From Citrus sinensis (lineage: Eukaryota > Streptophyta > Magnoliopsida > Sapindales > Rutaceae): a stretch of 64,000 nucleotides of DNA. The stretch covers positions 496,001 through 560,000 of the forward strand of contig NC_068562.1 in assembly GCF_022201045.2 (NCBI RefSeq), read 5' to 3'. Below the pieces are notes generated by a model. The model saw only the letters and a program-made list of their open reading frames with translations. It had not been told where the DNA came from and did no database searches. Below are positions 23,764-35,296 of the stretch, piece by piece (within the stretch, counting starts at the first letter, position 1; every line of letters begins with the position of its first letter). Position numbers and translations under genes: made by a program.

Positions 23764-25084
23764 ATGGAGTTGTATATGAGATTATTATGGGGTTCGGCTC
23801 TAGCTCTGGCATTGTGGATCAATCTGGCGTCGGCTGAACAGTGTGGCAGCCAGGCTGGAGGAGCTGTATGTCCAGGAGGACTGTGTTGCAGCAAATTTGG
23901 CTTCTGCGGCAACACTCCTGCTTATTGCACCAATGGCTGCCAAAGCCAGTGCAGTGGGTCACCCTCACCCACGCCGACTAATCCGACTCCCGTACCTGCT
24001 CCAAGCGGCGGCGGGAACAATATCGGTTCACTAATTAGCAGGGACCTATTTGAACAGCTGTTGAAGCATCGTAATGATGCTGCTTGCCAAGGAAAAGGTT
24101 TTTACACTTACGACGCTTTCATCGCTGCCGCCAATTCCTTTGGTGCCTTCGGAACAACCGGTAACACCGATACTCGCAAAAGAGAAATCGCGGCCTTTTT
24201 GGCTCAAACTTCACATGAAACTACAGGTTATTTTAATTGATTTTTTTTTTTTTTGTTTAGCTGCATTAGGTGACCAATTTAAATTATACATACGTATATT
24301 TTATGGTGGCTAATAATTGATTAATTAATTAAATGAATTTTAACGAAGTCAATTAATGCAATGCAAATATATTTAATTTGAAGGTGGCTGGCCTACTGCG
24401 CCCGATGGTCCATATGCATGGGGATATTGCTTCAAGCAGGAGCAAGGAAACCCTGGAGATTATTGTCAACCAAGTCAACAATGGCCATGTGCACCTGGGA
24501 AAAAGTATTTTGGCCGAGGTCCCATCCAGATTTCATAGTAAGTTCGTAATTAGCTAGCTAGAGAACTAGTCGTACGTAGGTCTCACCATCATTAGTAATC
24601 AGTTTAGATTTAAATTAACTTAATTTGTATATATATGTAGAAGTAAAACAATAATATATTAATTAGCTCGAAGTAATGATTGACTTCGCCCACGCATGAA
24701 TCATGATGCAGCAACTACAACTACGGTCCAGCAGGAAAAGCCATAAACGTTGACTTGCTTCGCAACCCAGATGCTGTGGCAAATGATCCTACTATTTCGT
24801 TCAAGACTGCTTTCTGGTTCTGGATGACCCGACAGTCACCAAAACCTTCATGCCACGATGTTATCACAGGCCAATGGAAGCCATCAGCCGCCGATACTCA
24901 AGCTGGTCGCCTTCCTGGTTATGGGGTTATCACCAACATCATCAATGGTGGCATTGAATGTGGTAAAGGTTCGAATCCGAATGCGGAGGATCGCATCGGG
25001 TTCTACAAGAGATACTGTGACATTTTGAAAGTCAGCTACGGCAACAATTTGGACTGCAACAACCAAAGACCCTTTAATGCTTAG
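23764..25084 (+). CDS. Class I endochitinase (hevein domain + GH19)
   Basis: Hydrolyses beta-1,4-linked N-acetylglucosamine in chitin; a secreted plant defence enzyme. Three exons, 23764-24226, 24384-24537 and 24712-25084, give 329 residues, normal for the class. The middle exon is 154 bp, the size I expect for this exon in plant GH19 genes, and every join is in frame. Residues 1-24 form a signal peptide ending ASA. Residues 25-64 are a hevein domain with eight cysteines ([18 protein letters not shown]...NGCQSQC). A Pro/Ser/Thr hinge follows, then the GH19 domain. The catalytic pair is Glu152 in SHETTGG and Glu174 in WGYCFKQEQ, 22 residues apart as in the barley enzyme. [10 protein letters not shown] and [12 protein letters not shown] line the cleft. 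The protein ends NNQRPFNA, without the hydrophobic vacuolar extension seen in many class I enzymes, so secretion to the apoplast is likely (inference). Confidence 0.93.
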
Positions 25085-25450
25085 CCGTAACTTGTCCAAG
25101 TTAATCAATAATAATAATGATGTGATATGTTAATTCCATCTTCTAAATAATAAAATAAAAGCCAACAAATGGGGGTTAATTACTTGTTTGTCGAGCATCT
25201 CGTTTTATACTTGCATGAGGCAAAAGTGGTGCCTTGATTGGGCCTTGTAAAGTTAACAGTGAAATTTCACAAAAAGCCCGTTTAAACCAGCTCCAGCCCA
25301 CTTTGTACACCAATCTTTCCCCCACTCTCAGCCTCAAATCAAATCAAAAAACCCTTCCAAAAAAAAAAAAAATCAAATCAAACCCTGCGACTCAAATTTG
25401 CAGAGGAAACCAAAGAACAAGCAATCGCGAAATTAATTTCGCACACCAAA

Positions 25451-26848
25451 ATGGGCAAAATTCCTCCGGCTCTCCGCACAGCAATTTCGTCGAACAACCT
25501 TCTCAAAACACCGGCACCAACGCAAGCCCTAAAATCCCCTCATCAATTTCTCTACAAAAATGAAAACCCCTCTAAAAAATCAGCAGCAGCAAATAAATCT
25601 GAAAAAAAGACGCCTGCACCGGCTGTTATCTTCAAATCCCCAGAATTATCGGAAGCCATAAAAATCTTCAATTCCCTCGTAACAGCCACAATGCAGACCC
25701 CACGTGATCGTACCTTCCACAACTCCCTCCTCCAGTCCTACGCTTCCATCTCCACCGTTGATGACTCCATCTCCCTTCTCAACCACATGATCAAAGCTAA
25801 CCCATCTTTCAACCCCGACCGCTCAACTTACCACATCTTACTCGCCCAGTCCTGCCAAGCACCTGATAATAGCTTCTCCTCTATCCGCAAAACGCTTAGT
25901 CTCATGACCACTAATGGGTACCCGCCCAATCAAGGAACCACTGACATCGCTGTCAGGTCCTTATGTTCTGTCAATCGCTTAGACGATGCTATTGAATTGG
26001 TAAAAGGCTTATCTTTAAACAGCTTCCCCCCTGATATTTTTACCTACAATTTTCTTGTCAAGTGTTTGTGTAAATGTCGCTCTCTGACTACTGTTTACAA
26101 TTTTGTTGATCAAATGCGTGCTTCATTGGGTATAAAGCCAAATCTTGTCACTTATACCATTTTGATCGATAATGTTTGCAATACTAAGAATTTACGTGAG
26201 GCTATGAGATTGGTTAGTGCCTTGAGTGATTCGGGGTTTAAGCCTGATTGTTTTGTGTACAATACTATTATGAAAGGGTATTGTAATTTGAGTAGAGGAG
26301 GTGAAGTTATTGGTGTTTATAATAAAATGAAAGAGGAAGGCGTTGAGCCTGATCTTGTTACATATAATACGTTGATTTTTGGGTTGTCCAAATGTGGGAG
26401 AGTGGGTGAAGCAAAGAAGTTCTTGAAAATCATGGTGGAAGCAGGGTTTCTTCCTGATGCTGTTACGTATACTTCATTGATGAATGGAATGTGTAGGGAA
26501 GGGGATGCGCTGGGTGCATTGGCGTTGTTGGAGGAGATGGAGGGTAAAGGATGTAGTCCAAATTCATGCACGTATAATACATTGCTTTATGGACTGTGTA
26601 AGTCGAGGTTGATGGAGAAAGGGATTGAATTGTATCGGGCGATGAAGGAGGGTGGTGTGAAGCTCGAGACTGCTGCTTATGCCACACTTGTGAGGGCACT
26701 TTGTAGGCATGGTAAGGTTGCTGAGGCTTATGAAGTTTTCGATTATGCAGTTGAGAGTAAGAGTTTGACTGATGTGGCTGCCTACACAACGTTGGAGAGC
26801 ACACTTAAGTGGCTGAAGAAAGCTAAAGAGCAAGGCCATGCTGTATGA
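25451..26848 (+). CDS. Pentatricopeptide repeat protein, P class
   Basis: An intronless 465-residue PPR protein, an organelle RNA-binding factor acting on transcript stability, splicing or translation. After a basic, low-complexity N terminus suited to mitochondrial or plastid import (about residues 1-70), roughly ten 35-residue repeats follow. Clear repeat ends include PDIFTYNFLVKCLCKC, PNLVTYTILIDNVCN, PDCFVYNTIMKGYCN, PDLVTYNTLIFGLSKCGR, PDAVTYTSLMNGMCREGD and PNSCTYNTLLYGLCKSR. Spacing is uniform and there is no E, DYW or SMR domain, so it is a plain P-class member. The beginning (MGKIPPALR) and length recall Arabidopsis At2g17670-type proteins, but I could not verify that. The ATG at 25451 is the only one in frame upstream of the repeats and follows an A-rich leader. 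Confidence 0.93.
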   Translation: MGKIPPALRTAISSNNLLKTPAPTQALKSPHQFLYKNENPSKKSAAANKSEKKTPAPAVIFKSPELSEAIKIFNSLVTATMQTPRDRTFHNSLLQSYASISTVDDSISLLNHMIKANPSFNPDRSTYHILLAQSCQAPDNSFSSIRKTLSLMTTNGYPPNQGTTDIAVRSLCSVNRLDDAIELVKGLSLNSFPPDIFTYNFLVKCLCKCRSLTTVYNFVDQMRASLGIKPNLVTYTILIDNVCNTKNLREAMRLVSALSDSGFKPDCFVYNTIMKGYCNLSRGGEVIGVYNKMKEEGVEPDLVTYNTLIFGLSKCGRVGEAKKFLKIMVEAGFLPDAVTYTSLMNGMCREGDALGALALLEEMEGKGCSPNSCTYNTLLYGLCKSRLMEKGIELYRAMKEGGVKLETAAYATLVRALCRHGKVAEAYEVFDYAVESKSLTDVAAYTTLESTLKWLKKAKEQGHAV

Positions 26849-28626
26849 TTATGATTGGTATGTTTTCATTACTATCTCAATCTCTTTAGTTGCCAGTTAT
26901 TTTGTATGTTTTTCTGTGTTTGGCTTATATTTTACTATTCTAATCACGTTTATAGCAGACTCAGTTCATGCACTGAATTGAAATTTCAAAAAATGTTTTG
27001 ATTCACACACTTCTTATAATATGTTTCTTCATTTGTCATTCCTGTTGCATTCCTCATTAGCAGTTCTAGCATGTTTGCTGTGTAGAGTTTAAATAAAGAC
27101 ACAATTGAGCAATCGGACCATTATGCTAGTCTGTAATTGATTTGATGATTAGGCAATTATATGCAAATCAATTCGAGAAGAACTACGTAACTTAATTACG
27201 ATATGATGATGCTATTTGAGATAACTAGTATAAAAGGAAAGGGGACATCACTACTGGTCCAACAGTACAGGGTCTTGGGACTTCTACATGGAACTTGAGG
27301 TGTCCTCTTTATCGTACGGCTAGCTTCTGCATGTTAATTTTAAGCTGTGATATCTGGTGTGAAATGACATGTTCATTGCATTCTCAAAGCCCAGCTCTTT
27401 TATGCTGAGGCTGTTGTAGGTTTTGGTTTGAGTTGTCACCTGTCCCTCCCTCAGCCAAACAATGCAGGAGATATCCATATGCAATTTTGTAGACCTGCAG
27501 TCTATCTAATACAGCAGACATCTGAGAGTGACAACTGTTTTGGAGAAATTAAGACAACTACAAGTTACAAAAGTGTAACTATGAGTTTCCAAACCTTAGA
27601 AGTAATATTCTAGGTGATCTACAATATACTTTGCAATGCTGCTGAGACTTGTCGAGTTCTACTTTACTGGTTTGAGGACAACTATTCTACTAATTTGAGA
27701 GCTACAATCGGCTGCACTAATACTTGGCACTGAAGATTTTTGGAAGCTTTGTTTTCAACTCTCACACCGGCCTGTTTTTCCCTTTGTGCTCCTGTTAAAT
27801 TGGCCATAACTGTCTTTTCCTTTTTTCTTTTTTCTTTTTTTTTTCCTCACTTCTCTATTATCTGCAGTTTACTGTTGGTCTGCTAATGGAACACACTTTG
27901 ATTTTTGTCAAAGTTTATTTCATGTATCAAATGTTGCTGATGTATGGATGAGCTGATATAATGGCTTAGGGAATGTAAGGAGGGATGTCTGAAAGGCACG
28001 CATATTGTGACTTCTGCAACTTGATCTTGGATCAGAGACTTTTCTTTCTGGCTGGAATAATTGTTCACATTATGCCCATCTTTACTTTCATTTAATTGTT
28101 GAAAGATTCTGCTTTTGGATAATCAGCCCAGAGAGGTCGTTTCTGCATAAAAGTTGCATTTACAATTGTATAAATTGTGTATCACTAATTTTGATTCCAG
28201 AAGGAGCTGTATAAATTGCGTTTTGGTTGTCTTTTTACAAGTTCTTGGTCTGGGAGAATACCATTTATTGTTTTGTTTCAATTTTTTAGCACTGATACTG
28301 CAATCTCAAAAGGAAAATGATTCTCTCATTTGATTATTGTTGGAAGCACAAGCTGAAAGACAATTTAAGTGATTCTTGGCATTGCTTTTTGGTCAAGTGT
28401 ATACCCTTTTGCAGTTTTGCTGAGCAACCCGAAGCCTGATATGTTATGTAGTTTTGAGTATGGACAATTCATTATCTAAACCATTTTTTTAAAAAAAAAT
28501 TCTAATGAAAGGACATTATTTAAACATTTTATCACACTGCAATTATCACTAACTGGTCACCGACCAAACAATAGCATTGCCCTGAATCATGATCAATTCC
28601 AATAAAAGAATTCAACATAAACTTAT
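26849..28626. other. 3' flank of the PPR gene
   Basis: No gene is seen. The stretch is rich in T/A and probably includes the 3'UTR of the PPR gene. Several short open frames lack domains. Confidence 0.45.
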
Positions 28627-28650
28627 GGAAGATTGGCTGTTCTCTCTGTT
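28627..28650. repeat. Target-site duplication of the LINE (3' side)
   Basis: GGAAGATTGGCTGTTCTCTC plus TGTT, matching 34455-34478 with one mismatch (T for C at the sixth base). It directly abuts the oligo(T), that is the poly(A) tail of the minus-strand element. Confidence 0.9.
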
Positions 28651-28731
28651 TTTTTTTTTTTTTTTGAAAAGAAACTTCTATTAATTCAGAGGAGATAATA
28701 GATACATGATTTGTAGAGGGTATGAACCCTT

Positions 28732-31700
28732 CTATACAACAGTTTCACATTTCTCTAATGCTAATTTAGCTAGAGAATGGGCAATGGCATTGCAAGATCT
28801 ATGTGTATACACACAACTAACATGATCGAAGCTTTCTTTCAATTTTTGAATTTCCAACACTACCCAATAGACCTCGGATCTGCTGCCCTGTCTGTTGTTT
28901 ACTAAATTAACTACTTCTTGCGAATCTGACTCCAAAATTACCTCTTTCACCTGCGCATCTCTTGCCACCTGCAAGCCTCATTCCATAGCTTCTGCCTCAG
29001 CATAAGCTACACTACCATGGAATTTTGAAACCTTGATCGCAGCTGCTGTCACTTGCCCCGTTTCATCTATAATCACAGCCCCCAACCTAGCAAGATTCTT
29101 TTATGAGTTGGTAGCGGCATCAGTGTTGATCTTAACAAAACCTTCTTGAGGGGGATTCCATTCCAGCTGTGCCACTTGCTGCTGCTTTCCATAGCTTACA
29201 TCAGCTGAAGGCTGCACTCTCTTATAAGCCTCCATCACAGCTTCAGCTTCAGCCACAACAGATTGGGGGTTCTCTCGCTTGCCTTTGAACAGCCATTGGT
29301 TCCTTGCATTCCACATTGCCCAGAGAATCGCGGCAAACAAGCCTACATTAGCTTTGCTTCTCAATCTTTTCATGCCATGCAACAAGCTCAAAATATCCTG
29401 CCCAGGGGCTGCTTGAATATCATTATCAAAAAAGGATAGTCTCCAAACCTTCTTGGCTGCTTTACAATCAACTAAGGCATGACACACATCCTCTATTCCC
29501 ATTTTACAACGCTGGCAGGTAGGCTCTTGGACAATCTTCCTCTTCCATAAATTCTCAGCTGAAGGAAGTAAGTTTTTGGCTGCCCTCCAAATAAAAATTC
29601 TGATCTTCTGCGGCAAAGCAAGAGACCAAATGATATTCCACTCATTTTTCGAAGGCTCTGAGCTTGAAGGCATGGCTGGAAATCTAATTTTCAGAGCTGT
29701 CTGGTAACCGCTTTTGACAGTATATTGGCCACTCTTTCCATAATGCCAAATGAGTTCATCCTCCCTTGATCTTCTCGGTAGCGGAATTTGAGTTATAACA
29801 TCAGCATCCATCTTATCAAAATGCCTGTAAATCAGCTCCTCATCCCAACAGTTCTCACCATTGATTAATTCAGAAACTAGAGCCTCACTAGGCATTGTTG
29901 GTTTAATCATAGGCTTGAAAGTAACAGGTTTTGGAATCCAGTTAGCCTTGTGAATATGGACATCTTGACCATTTCCAATTCTCCATCTAGAGCTCGCACA
30001 AATGATTTGTCTTCCCCACAAAATACTCCTCCAAATATATGAAGGATTAGAGCCAAGCTTCGCATTCAAAAAATTGAATGAGTGGAAGTACCGCGCTTGC
30101 AGAACCCTGGCCACCAAAGAATCGAGGCATTGCTGAATTCTCCAGCCTTGCTTCGCTAATAGAGCTTGGTTGAAGCTTGCATAATCCCGAAATCCCATGC
30201 CCCCCTTGCACTTGGCCTGACTCATTTTCTCCCATTTCGACCAGTGAATACTTCGTCGTTCCCTGTTGGATCCCCACCAGAAGTTGGCCACTATTCTTTG
30301 GATGTCTTCACAAATCCCCAATGGAATCTTAAACACACTCATAGCGAAGGCTAGAATGGCTTGCACAGTTGCTTTAATCAACACCTCCTTACCCCCACAT
30401 GAGAAAAATTTATGCTGCCAACTTGAGATTTTGTTAAGAACTTTCAGCTTGATGTCATTGAAGAAGCCACTTCTCTTTCTCCCAACCATAGCAGGAAGGC
30501 CTAGGTAATTTTCATGCCTGGACACAATGTTGAGATGAAATATGTTTCTAATTGCAGTAGCTTGTGCTTGCTGGACGTTGCCACTAAGAAAGAAAGAGGA
30601 TTTCTCGAAGTTAAAAATTTGCCCAGATGCCATAGAGTAACAGTCCAAGATCATCTTCAGCTTTGTGCAATCGGCAACTGAAGCTCTGCAAAAAATAAGA
30701 CTGTCATCCGCAAATAATAGATGCGAGATCTTCAACTCTTTTTCAAATGACAATCCATGAATAAGTCTTTGCTGCTCAGCTTGCTGCAACAAGGAGGAAA
30801 ATGCCTCTGCACAAGTAATAAACAAATACGGGGAGAGGGGGCAGCCTTGCCTTAACCCTCTTTGAGGTTTGATAAAGCCCCTAACCGATCCATTAATGAT
30901 AACCGAAAAGGATACTGAACTAATACACCTCATTATTAGACTAATCCATTGATGGGAAAAGCCTAGGCGTTTCATAATTTGCTCAAGAAAGCTCCACTCT
31001 AATCTGTCATATGCTTTGCTCACATCAAGCTTTAATGCCACCAAACCCTTTCTTTTGCTCTTACAATGTCTTATTTTGTGAAGACATTCATAACCAACTA
31101 TAATGTTGTCAGTTATCAGCCTATGAGGGATAAACGCACTTTGCGTTGGGGAGATGATTTTGTGCAAAATTTGTTTAAACCTATTAGCAATTGATTTAGC
31201 AACAATCCTATAGATAACATTACACAAGCTTATAGGCCTAAACTCTGTGACTTTTCTAGGCTTCCTAACTTTTGGAATCAATGCAATATATGTATGGTTG
31301 ATAGGAGTTACCGAGCCTTGTGAATTAAGTATGTGCAGGCAAGTAGCTAGGACTCCATCTTTGACCATTTGCCAATGCTTTTAGTAAAAGACTGCAGGCA
31401 ATCCATCCGGACCCGGAGCCTTGGTTGGGCACTTCCTCAGCTGAAAAAGGTTTCTCTAACATCTCATTCATATCTTCCGATACTCTCGAGGTCATGCCTT
31501 CCATTGCTGCTGAGATTTGCTCTTGACTTGGTTGAGTTGTTGCGAACAGATTATTGAAATAGCTGCAAAATTCCTGCTCTATCTCCTTTGGTTTCTCAGT
31601 CCATCTTCCCGAGGTGTCCTCTATCCCCCATATTTTGTTTTTCTTCTTCCTCGCCGACGCCTTGTTGTGAAAAAACTTTGTATTCTTGTCACCTTCCTTT

Positions 31701-32780
31701 AGCCAATCCGCTCTTGAGCGCTGCTTCCAAAAGATTTCTTCCTCGATGAGTATGTTTTGAATTTGCTTTTCCACTTTCTTTATTTCTACTCTATTTTCAA
31801 ATTGCACCTTCCTAAGCTTTAGCCCCTGCAGCTGCACCCTCAACTCCTCTAGCTTCTTCTCCCGCCTTCTAAATTCCCCTTTGCTCCAACACAACAGCCG
31901 AGCCATCGATTTTTTCGCTGAGTTCCGAAACACTTGCACTGGATTTTCACTCCTCCAATTGCCGAACAGCTTCCATTCTTCCTTGATGATTTCTTTACAT
32001 TGATCGTACGAGCTCCACATATCCTCGTAATGGATTCTTGAATGGTGCCTTCCATCATGAATCATTCCCCCATTCCTCTATTGCACTTCCATCAACACAG
32101 GGCAGTGATCCGAAAACCATGTGTCAAGATTGCTAGCTTCCCCGTCCACAAAAATTTCACTCCACTCTTTATTGCAAACAAATCTATCTAACCTTTCTTC
32201 CACAAAACCTGGCCCATATCTCCCATTACTCCATGTAAACGGATACCCCTTAAACCCAACATCCTTTAAGTCACAATCCCTCAACGCTTCGCTAAAATCA
32301 TTGATTAAATTCACATTCCTATCATTCCCCCCCCCCCCTTTTCTCACCCGGATGCAAAACCTCGTTAAAATCACCAAAACATAGCCAAGGGCTAAAAGAC
32401 AAACCTGCCAGCCGTCTCAGAAGTGTCCAAGTATGTTTTTTTTCCCCCGTTACTAGATGACCATACACTCTTGTAATCCTCATTCGTTTACTAGATGCCG
32501 TTAGTATTTCAGCATCGATATGGTGCGTGCTGAAAGACTTGATTTGCACCCTACTTCCTGAACTCCAAAGCAACGCTAAGCCTCCACCTCTACCACTACA
32601 GTTTACCGCGAAGCAACTGTCAAAATTTACCTTATTCGCAATTCCGTTCATTTGCACAACTGAGACCTTTGTCTCGCACAAAAAAACAATTTGAGCACCA
32701 TGCAAACGGATGATTTTTTTTAAGGCTTGAAACGCTCGGGGATTCCCCAAACCCCGAACGTTCCAACTGATAATTTTCAT
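28732..32780 (-). pseudogene. LINE ORF2: endonuclease, reverse transcriptase, RNase H
   Basis: The pol-like polyprotein of the LINE. It begins with an AP-type endonuclease (MKIISWNVRGLGNP, then FLCETKVS, CFGDFNE and FSDHCPVL). Next comes an RT domain with TEFRPISLCNV, KLDVSKAYDRLEW, LRQGCPLSPYLF and the active site LLFADDSLIF. A zinc-binding zf-RVT block (LPQKIRIFIWRAAKNLLPS, then CQRCKMGIEDVCHALVDC) and a C-terminal RNase H-like domain (ILESDSQEVVNLV) follow. Damage: a frameshift in a G run near 32330-32340, a stop at 32078-32080, a small deletion or frameshift near 31430 with a stop near 31382 just before the RT, and a stop near 29101 before the RNase H domain. The rest of the RT reads open for about 755 codons. 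Confidence 0.93.
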
Positions 32781-34237
32781 GGTTTTCGGCGGGGCTGATT
32801 GCCAGCCTCCGCCGATACTTCTGTAAAGTTTGATTCCATTACTTCCATGTCTTCCAGCATCAAGAGCTCTTTGCTCATCTTGGCCCCTGTTGTTGGCGGG
32901 AAATGATTAAGTTTGTTAAGCTCTGGTTTGCTGGAGCTAGTTAACTTCATTTTTTTCTTGGGGTTTTGCCCGACATTTTCCTTACTTGGCCTTTTTTGAG
33001 TCCTAATCTGAAATTTGGATTCCCCATCTTCTGGACTTCGGGCTTGTCTTTTCCATTTCCGCTTATTGGGCCTTAATTGTGAAATTACCAGCCCATCGTC
33101 TATTTCAGCTTCCTCCTTTCTCATTTGGTTCACTTGCACCCTTTCCCTCTCTTTTCGGTTTCCATTTCCCGCCTCTAATTCCACGTTTCTATGGCCTGTG
33201 CCATTTCCCAAGCCCTCAGCTTGCTTGTAGCCGTCTACTTGCTTTTTTCCCATCGATTCTATCACTTCCTTCATTAAATGTTGCTCACCTACTCCCTCCA
33301 CACCACTCCTCTTGTCATGCTCCCTGATTTGCCCCATTTCGCCCCCAATGGGTTCCGACCCGTTTACCCTTGATGGGTTAGCTTGCTTCTGCCTTTGCTG
33401 TTGAGAGGAGCTGTGGTTCTCTGAACTTTCAGCTTTCTCTTCTGATTTACCCCCCCCCCCAGAGCTCCATTTTTCCCTCTTTTGATATCTTCTTGCTTGG
33501 CTCCCTACTGTTGTTGCTTTCATCCAATTCCCATACGGTAATTCTCCTTTTTGTTGGCTCTGGTAATTTTCACACTCCTTGTATTGGTGGCCAATGATCC
33601 CACAACAAAAGCAAAAGTCTATCAGTCGTTCATAAACCACCAGCATTGGGATGTCTGGCTCACCTTCTTGTTTGAGGAACAATATTCTCTCCAGGGGTTG
33701 TGTTATGTTGACTGAAATTCTGATTCTAGCAAATTCTCCAAAGCAGTCTCCATTATCATCGGTTTCAACCTCCTCTACTATCTCAATCTTCCCGCCTAAT
33801 GCTTGAAGAAAGTCTTTTTCCATACAAGCAATTGGGACGTTCCGGATCTGCACCCAAAAGGATGTCCAGCTAAAGGATTGTTTTGTGACTTCCCCGATCC
33901 CTTGGGGCTCAGTTAGGACTATTAATGCCCTATCAAAGTGCCACGGACCCCCTGATAATACCCTTTTTTTGTCTGTTTCTTCTGCAAATCTGAACATGAA
34001 GATATTATTCCCCAAGCTCTCAATTTTGACTTCTTTGAATGTTCTCCACACCTACTGTAACGCAGCCTTGAGTCCTTCTTTATTAACTCCTCTCGATAGA
34101 AGGACTTTACCCATTAAGCATCCTGCTAGCATTCTTTCTTTCTTAGTTTTCAAGTCCACCTCCAACGTCACTCTAGCTTTATCTTCCTCTCGGATAGTTA
34201 TTGCTTTGCATTTTCGAATTAATTCATCCGTATCCAT
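32777..34237 (-). pseudogene. LINE ORF1: DUF4283 and zinc-knuckle RNA-binding protein
   Basis: A gag-like nucleic-acid-binding protein of plant L1 elements. The N-terminal half is a DUF4283-type domain (RVTLEVDL...FRFAEETDKKRVLSGGPWHFDRALIVL, continuing to SFWVQIRNVP). A CX2CX4HX4C zinc knuckle follows (CFCCGIIGHQYKEC, encoded near 33590-33610), then a long charged low-complexity tail. One in-frame TAG near 34052-34054 splits it; otherwise the frame is open. Its stop codon overlaps the start codon of ORF2 in ATGA. Confidence 0.9.
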
Positions 34238-34454
34238 GGCAGCTAATAACTGGGGGTGAGCACACCAATATGACTACGAATCTCTTCCTCCAAGAATACT
34301 CTCTGCTTCCCCAGAGAGCCTAGCCAAACACACTATAGCTAAAGGACTAGAATGATGATCTACTTTACACTCCCATGGAGTGAACACCCGGGTCCTTATG
34401 ACCCCTCACTACTTTCATTCCAGCCTCTCTATTCGAGAGAGAGAGCTTTACAAA

Positions 34455-34478
34455 GGAAGACTGGCTGTTCTCTCTGTT
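34455..34478. repeat. Target-site duplication of the LINE (5' side)
   Basis: GGAAGACTGGCTGTTCTCTC plus TGTT, the partner of 28627-28650. Together they fix the LINE boundaries. Confidence 0.9.
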
Positions 34479-35296
34479 AAAATGCAGTGAAACAACCACA
34501 AACGAGAAGAAGCATGTAGGCAGTACTCTGTTTTAGCCAAATTTTGTGATAAACACGTTAGCAAGCTGGAGCGATTTCCCCGCCAAGAATCCACCGTTAG
34601 CTCAGATGAATAAATTTTTTGCTATATTGCACGTTGTCCGGATAGCTACGGAATACGCTGGCCAATTGAAATGAAAGTTGAGGATTTGGGGTTTGATTTT
34701 TACTGTACCCACCCTAATTGCCCTTCGGTGTAGCCTTAGATTCTTGGATTTCAGGTTCAAATATTTGTAAAATCTTGCCTCGTTTTGTCGTTTTCTTTCG
34801 CGCGTATCTTGTTAATATTTGTTTCCACTAGGTCAATGGCCTATAATAAACCTCTCTAGGCTCTTTGAAATTAGACAATCATATATTGGCCAGCCTTTCA
34901 TGTTCGCAATCACACAAATTAAGAATTTGAAACCTGTATTCGAATCCTCGTTTAGCACAAGGTAATATCAATGATTGGGGAGACAAGGAAACAGGGAACA
35001 ATTTCAAGATTATTTCCAGAAAAAGCTAACGGTGCCTAATGTGTAGCCTATTTCGTGACCATACGATTAAAGAAAGAATAAGGCCTGCATTTTTGTAGCT
35101 AAAAATATCACAAGATCTTTCACGGGTTGGGTGAGTCATATTACAATCACATGCTTCGTGCTGAGGCTTGAAGGAGCAAGTGGAGCCCTCGCTGGATGCT
35201 TATAAATCAACTGAAAAGTGATTATCTTTCAAGTATCGCTTGAATTTTGAGTGATTTTTGACTGGTAATATTCCAGAGAAATTAAAGGAAATTAAG
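34479..35296 (+). promoter_or_regulatory. Promoter region of the first DUF241 gene
   Basis: The stretch holds TATAAAT at 35201-35207, about 90 bp before the start codon. The block GGAGCAAGTGGAGCCCTC just upstream of it recurs almost exactly (GGGCAAGTGGAGCCCTC) before the decayed copy near 43065, as does AGACAATCAT..(C)CAGCC further upstream. The duplication that made the array therefore carried promoter DNA along. No other gene is seen here. Confidence 0.6.

Larger units (their letters stand above)
28651..34454 (-). mobile_element. Complete L1-type LINE (non-LTR retrotransposon), inactive
   Basis: A 5.8-kb element inserted on the minus strand between the PPR gene and the DUF241 array. Order from its 5' end: a ~215-bp leader, ORF1 (34237-32777), ORF2 (32780-28732) and a poly(A) tail seen as the T run at 28649-28665. 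It is flanked by a 24-bp duplication with one mismatch, the mark of target-primed reverse transcription. It is full length rather than 5'-truncated. It is inactive because ORF1 has one in-frame stop and ORF2 has at least two frame breaks and three in-frame stops. Confidence 0.95.
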
